A stretch of 64,000 bases of DNA, taken from the NCBI RefSeq assembly GCF_014650115.1, contig NZ_BMUI01000002.1:248001-312000 (forward strand). Direction: 5' to 3'. Shown piece after piece: positions 62,410-64,000 of this stretch (positions are counted from its first letter, which is position 1; every line of letters begins with the position of its first letter). Position numbers and translations under genes: made by a program. Source of the stretch: Streptomyces olivaceoviridis (lineage in GTDB: Bacteria; Actinomycetota; Actinomycetes; Streptomycetales; Streptomycetaceae). Under the pieces are notes generated by a model. It did no database searches. It was not told where the DNA came from and saw nothing but the letters and a program-made list of their open reading frames with translations.

Positions 62410-63531
62410 TTACTTGAGGCCGATCTTGTCGCAGGCGGCCTTGTACTTGGCCGTGCAGATCTGCTCGACCGTGTAGTAACCCTGCTTGATGACCGTGTCC
62501 TTGACGTTGTCCTTCGTCAGCGAGACTACCGGGACGATGACGGACGGAATGCCCTTCTCGGTGCCGCTGTCGACGGTGGTGGCATCGAGCGAGCCGTCGA
62601 CCTTGCCGGTCTTGACGATCGAGACGGCCATCTTGGCGACGGTCTCGGCCTCCTGCGGGTAGGACTTGAAGACGCTCATGTACTGCTCGTTCGCCACGAT
62701 GCGCTGCACGCCCGCGAGCTCGGCGTCCTGGCCGGTGACCGGGGGAAGCGTCTTGAGGCCCGCGCCCTTGAGAGCGGTGATGATGCCGCCCGCCATGCCG
62801 TCGTTGGCGGAGTACACGCCGACGATCTTGTCCTTGCCGAGGGCGGAGATGGCGCCCTCCATGTTGGCGTTGGCGTTCTCCGGCTTCCACTCCTTGGTGT
62901 CGTACTCCTTGCCGATGTTCACCTTGCCGTCGAGGACCTCGTGCGCGCCCTTCTTGAACTGCGCGGCATTCGGGTCGGTCACGGAGCCGTTCATCATGAC
63001 GATCTTGCCGGACTTGGCCTTGCCGCCCAGGGCCTTCAGCAGGGCCTCACCCTGCGTCTTGCCGACCTCGACGTTGTCGAACGAGGTGTAGGCGGAGATG
63101 GGGCCCTCGGCGAGACGGTCGTAGGCGACGACCGGGATGCCCGCGTCCTTGGCCTTCTTGACGCCCTGCGCCACCGCCTTGTAGTCGACCGCGTCCAGGA
63201 TCAGCACGTCGACCTTCTTGGTGATCATCGTGTCGATCTGCTGCGACTGGAGGGTCGCGTCCTGCTTGGCGTTGAGGTAGTCGACCTTGCCCTTGCCGTT
63301 CGTCAGATCCTTGATCTGCTTCTCGATGATGGGCTTGTCGAACTGCTCGTAGCGGGCGGTCTGGTTCTCCGGCAGGAGCAGACCGACGGTGATGTCGTCA
63401 CCCTTGTGGGTGGTCGTCTTCCCGCTGTCACCGTTGCCGCCGGACTCCTTCGCGCTGCCGCAGGCGGCGAGCGAGACGGTCATTGCGGTGGCACAGAAAG
63501 CAAAGGCAGCACGACGCATGCGCTTGTTCAC
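62410..63531 (-). CDS. xylF: Xylose-type sugar-binding lipoprotein
   Basis: The 373-residue periplasmic-binding-protein-like lipoprotein has signal and lipobox VSLAACGSAK (Cys about 24), then ITVGLLLPENQTARYEQFDKP and QIDTMITKKVDVLILDAVDY. VVAYDRLAEGPISAYTSFDN and GVYSANDGMAGGIITALKGAG follow. The YDRL-AEGP and SANDGMAGG phrases are close to XylF. It delivers a pentose, probably xylose, to XylGH. The GTG at 63531 has GGGAGG about ten bases upstream. Last residues include paired cysteines (EQICTAKYKAACDK). Confidence 0.91.
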   Translation of the reverse strand: MNKRMRRAAFAFCATAMTVSLAACGSAKESGGNGDSGKTTTHKGDDITVGLLLPENQTARYEQFDKPIIEKQIKDLTNGKGKVDYLNAKQDATLQSQQIDTMITKKVDVLILDAVDYKAVAQGVKKAKDAGIPVVAYDRLAEGPISAYTSFDNVEVGKTQGEALLKALGGKAKSGKIVMMNGSVTDPNAAQFKKGAHEVLDGKVNIGKEYDTKEWKPENANANMEGAISALGKDKIVGVYSANDGMAGGIITALKGAGLKTLPPVTGQDAELAGVQRIVANEQYMSVFKSYPQEAETVAKMAVSIVKTGKVDGSLDATTVDSGTEKGIPSVIVPVVSLTKDNVKDTVIKQGYYTVEQICTAKYKAACDKIGLK

Positions 63532-63652
63532 TCTTCAAACCTCCCTGACGAGGCCGCGTCGTTGCGGCCGAGGTGGCTGGAAGTCAACTCGGCCACACGT
63601 GCGACGTCAAGAAGTAAATCCTTAACGAGATGGCAACGGTGCCATCCGTTCT
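63532..63652 (-). promoter_or_regulatory. Upstream region of the xylF operon
   Basis: This 121-base gap separates the ROK gene end from xylF. On the minus strand it holds an AT-rich patch with TTAAGGATTTAC and a TTGACG that could be a -35 element, but no matching -10 or clear operator palindrome could be identified by eye. Confidence 0.4.
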
Positions 63653-64000
63653 CTAAGTGAAGACAGGGGCCGCCACGGACAGCGCACCCTCCAAAAGGGT
63701 CGAATCGCCCATCTCGCTGAGCGCGAGGGCGAGCGCTCCGAGCACCTCCGCGCGGCCACCAAGTGCCCCCGGGAGAACAGACAGTTGGCGCGCCGCGCTG
63801 GGAATGGCGTAGCGGCCGACGGACTCCCTGATCGGTCCGAGCACCAGCTCACCGGCCTCGGCGAGATCACCACCGAGGACCACCCGGCTCGGGTTCAGCA
63901 GATTGCAGAGATTGGCCACTCCGCTTCCGATGTGGCGGCCGATGTCGGCGATCACCCGACGACAGCCCGGGTCACCGTCCCTGGCCAGCCGTACGACGCC
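63653..64000 (-). CDS. ROK family transcriptional regulator, C-terminal part (partial)
   Basis: The last 115 codons of a gene entering from the right edge are visible. NLLNPSRVVLGGDLAEAGELVLGPIRESV is the ROK domain C-terminal signature, and the end reads ALALSEMGDSTLLEGALSVA. ROK regulators carry an N-terminal HTH and respond to sugars. Its position directly upstream of the xylose-type ABC operon makes it the probable repressor (XylR type). The DNA-binding part lies outside the window. Confidence 0.88.
   Translation of the reverse strand, partial: GVVRLARDGDPGCRRVIADIGRHIGSGVANLCNLLNPSRVVLGGDLAEAGELVLGPIRESVGRYAIPSAARQLSVLPGALGGRAEVLGALALALSEMGDSTLLEGALSVAAPVFT

Overview
The window is chromosomal DNA of a Streptomyces (or very close relative). 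The GC content is very high with extreme third-position GC bias, and GTG starts are frequent. Marker genes include a complete conservon (cvnABCD), the sporulation regulator WhiI, Spo0M, DUF6230/DUF6114 and DUF3000 proteins, and a copro-haem type hemQ. The gene order whiI - DUF3000 - hemE - hemG - hemQ and dxs - amino-acid permease - fadAB is typical of the conserved core arm. I see no rRNA, tRNA, CRISPR array, integrase, transposase or prophage.

Layout. 1-3458: end of a membrane-anchored protein, a secreted protein, the DUF6230/DUF6114 pair with a readable promoter/operator, then a gene-free minisatellite stretch. 3459-6607: Spo0M, a TatA-like protein, a wrecked P-type ATPase beside its probable ArsR regulator, and a TerB protein. 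6716-16697: an aromatic-amino-acid-lyase homologue lacking the MIO triad, then an osmoprotectant ABC system (binding protein, two permeases, ATPase) split by a conservon on the opposite strand. 16880-22920: a SpoIIE-type phosphatase, murC-msrB, a small unknown protein, a RibD-like reductase and zapE. 23130-27550: a small secreted protein, a beta-carbonic anhydrase/SulP pair, a slipin and PPK2. 27713-33348: a FAD/Rieske oxidoreductase, a lipoprotein deacetylase, a 60-residue Cys-pair protein, a small ABC exporter, a DUF6086-like protein and a PTH2-type hydrolase. 33494-36740: a DUF692 (MNIO-family) enzyme fused to a possible partner domain, followed by DUF4142 and TIGR04222 proteins; this is the best candidate here for an uncharacterised modification system. 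36969-45848: a secreted peptidase, haem genes hemQ, hemG and hemE, a destroyed DUF4349 lipoprotein gene, a CoA-disulfide-reductase-like enzyme and a rhomboid protease. 45975-52756: DUF3000, whiI with a sigma-WhiG-like promoter, a frameshifted RNase D, a sugar-permease relict, and the fadAB beta-oxidation operon. 52835-64000: two unknown proteins, a NYN/PIN-like protein, a GT-C glycosyltransferase, an APC permease, dxs, and a xylose-type ABC operon behind the end of a ROK regulator.

Functional themes. Haem synthesis by the coproporphyrin route (hemE, hemG, hemQ), cell-wall synthesis (murC), isoprenoid precursors (dxs), fatty-acid oxidation (fadAB), inorganic carbon handling (carbonic anhydrase + SulP), osmoprotection and developmental control (whiI, conservon, Spo0M) sit side by side.

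Four loci are broken: a P-type ATPase, a DUF4349 lipoprotein, an RNase D and a sugar ABC permease. In at least three of them the lesions (a 17-bp tandem duplication, an approximately 23-bp deletion, an internal codon loss) look like real decay rather than single-base sequencing error. All functional calls rest on reading the sequence and recognising families; no database search was run.
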